Shown: piece by piece, positions 49,701-49,936 of the stretch
How the letters are laid out: every line of letters begins with the position of its first letter
Numbering within the stretch: the stretch's first letter is position 1
Source of the DNA: Bacteroidota bacterium
GTDB taxonomy: Bacteria > Bacteroidota > Bacteroidia > AKYH767-A > OLB10
Length of the DNA stretch: 49,936 nt
NCBI GenBank assembly: GCA_947453935.1
Contig: CANGJU010000008.1
Span: forward strand, 1-49,936
Direction: 5' to 3'
Translations under genes and position numbers: made by a program
The notes under the pieces: generated by a model
The model's database searches: none
Seen by the model: only the letters and a program-made list of their open reading frames with translations
What the model was told of the DNA's origin: nothing

Positions 49701-49936
49701 ATGTTGCCTTTACATTTCGGTGAAGTTATCTTTGATTTATTGTTATCGGATGTGGAAGTGTTAAGCGAAGATATTCCTGGTTGGCAGGTAGCTAATCAAG
49801 GCCGTTTGACCGTTGCATTAGATATTACAATCACAGAAGACTTGAAAGAGAAAGGGTTAGCTCGTGAAGTGATTAATCGTATTCAAAATCTCCGTAAGGA
49901 TAATGGCTATGAAGTAACCGACCGAATCACGGTTAA
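46716..49936 (+). CDS. ileS: Isoleucyl-tRNA synthetase, type 2 (IleRS2-like), 3' end outside window
   Basis: Frame open from ATG 46716 to the window end (absent from the ORF track). [32 protein letters not shown]...[62 protein letters not shown]. Confidence 0.95.
   Translation, partial: [1073 protein letters not shown]

Noticed and set aside
1-49936. Defence island, prophage, integrative element or biosynthetic gene cluster
   Set aside because: No integrase, transposase, restriction, toxin-antitoxin, phage structural, or NRPS/PKS motifs were recognised; gene content is mostly housekeeping

Overview
This is a chromosomal window from a member of the phylum Bacteroidetes. The support is T9SS C-terminal sorting domains, TAnnTTTG-type promoters, and A/T-rich housekeeping operons. 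It is mostly ordinary core genome: recX, rluE-like, S9 peptidase, pyrC, fumC, prfB, OmpA-like, metH, tolC/adaptor, tsaB, msrA, lhgO, a FadL-like gene with an SGNH-like gene, sucA/sucB, a Nfu-type protein, a cytochrome oxidase accessory operon, alkD-like, trhO, recJ, FkbM, a DMT transporter and ileS. I saw no rRNA, tRNA, CRISPR array, transposase or prophage. The ORF track misses or truncates three genes. The first is a large T9SS adhesin open from base 1, with near-identical 84-bp tandem repeats. The second is prfB, which needs a programmed +1 frameshift and really starts at 13613. The third is ileS, which starts at 46716 and runs off the right edge. The observations most worth a second look are: (i) an ECF sigma factor overlapping a single protein that combines an anti-sigma-like N-terminus, one TM helix and a trypsin/HtrA-like protease with intact triad motifs, with three GGGTTAC motifs in the divergent upstream region; (ii) an IleRS whose HIGH motif reads GIHH, the swapped signature linked to mupirocin hyper-resistance in some type 2 enzymes; (iii) an SGNH-like lipoprotein with apparent loss of the nucleophile; (iv) a GC-rich double-hairpin element in the recJ upstream region; (v) an S-box SAM riboswitch with a visible switch to a terminator in front of metH; (vi) several near-leaderless promoter/start arrangements. 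All calls come from reading the sequence; no database search was run.
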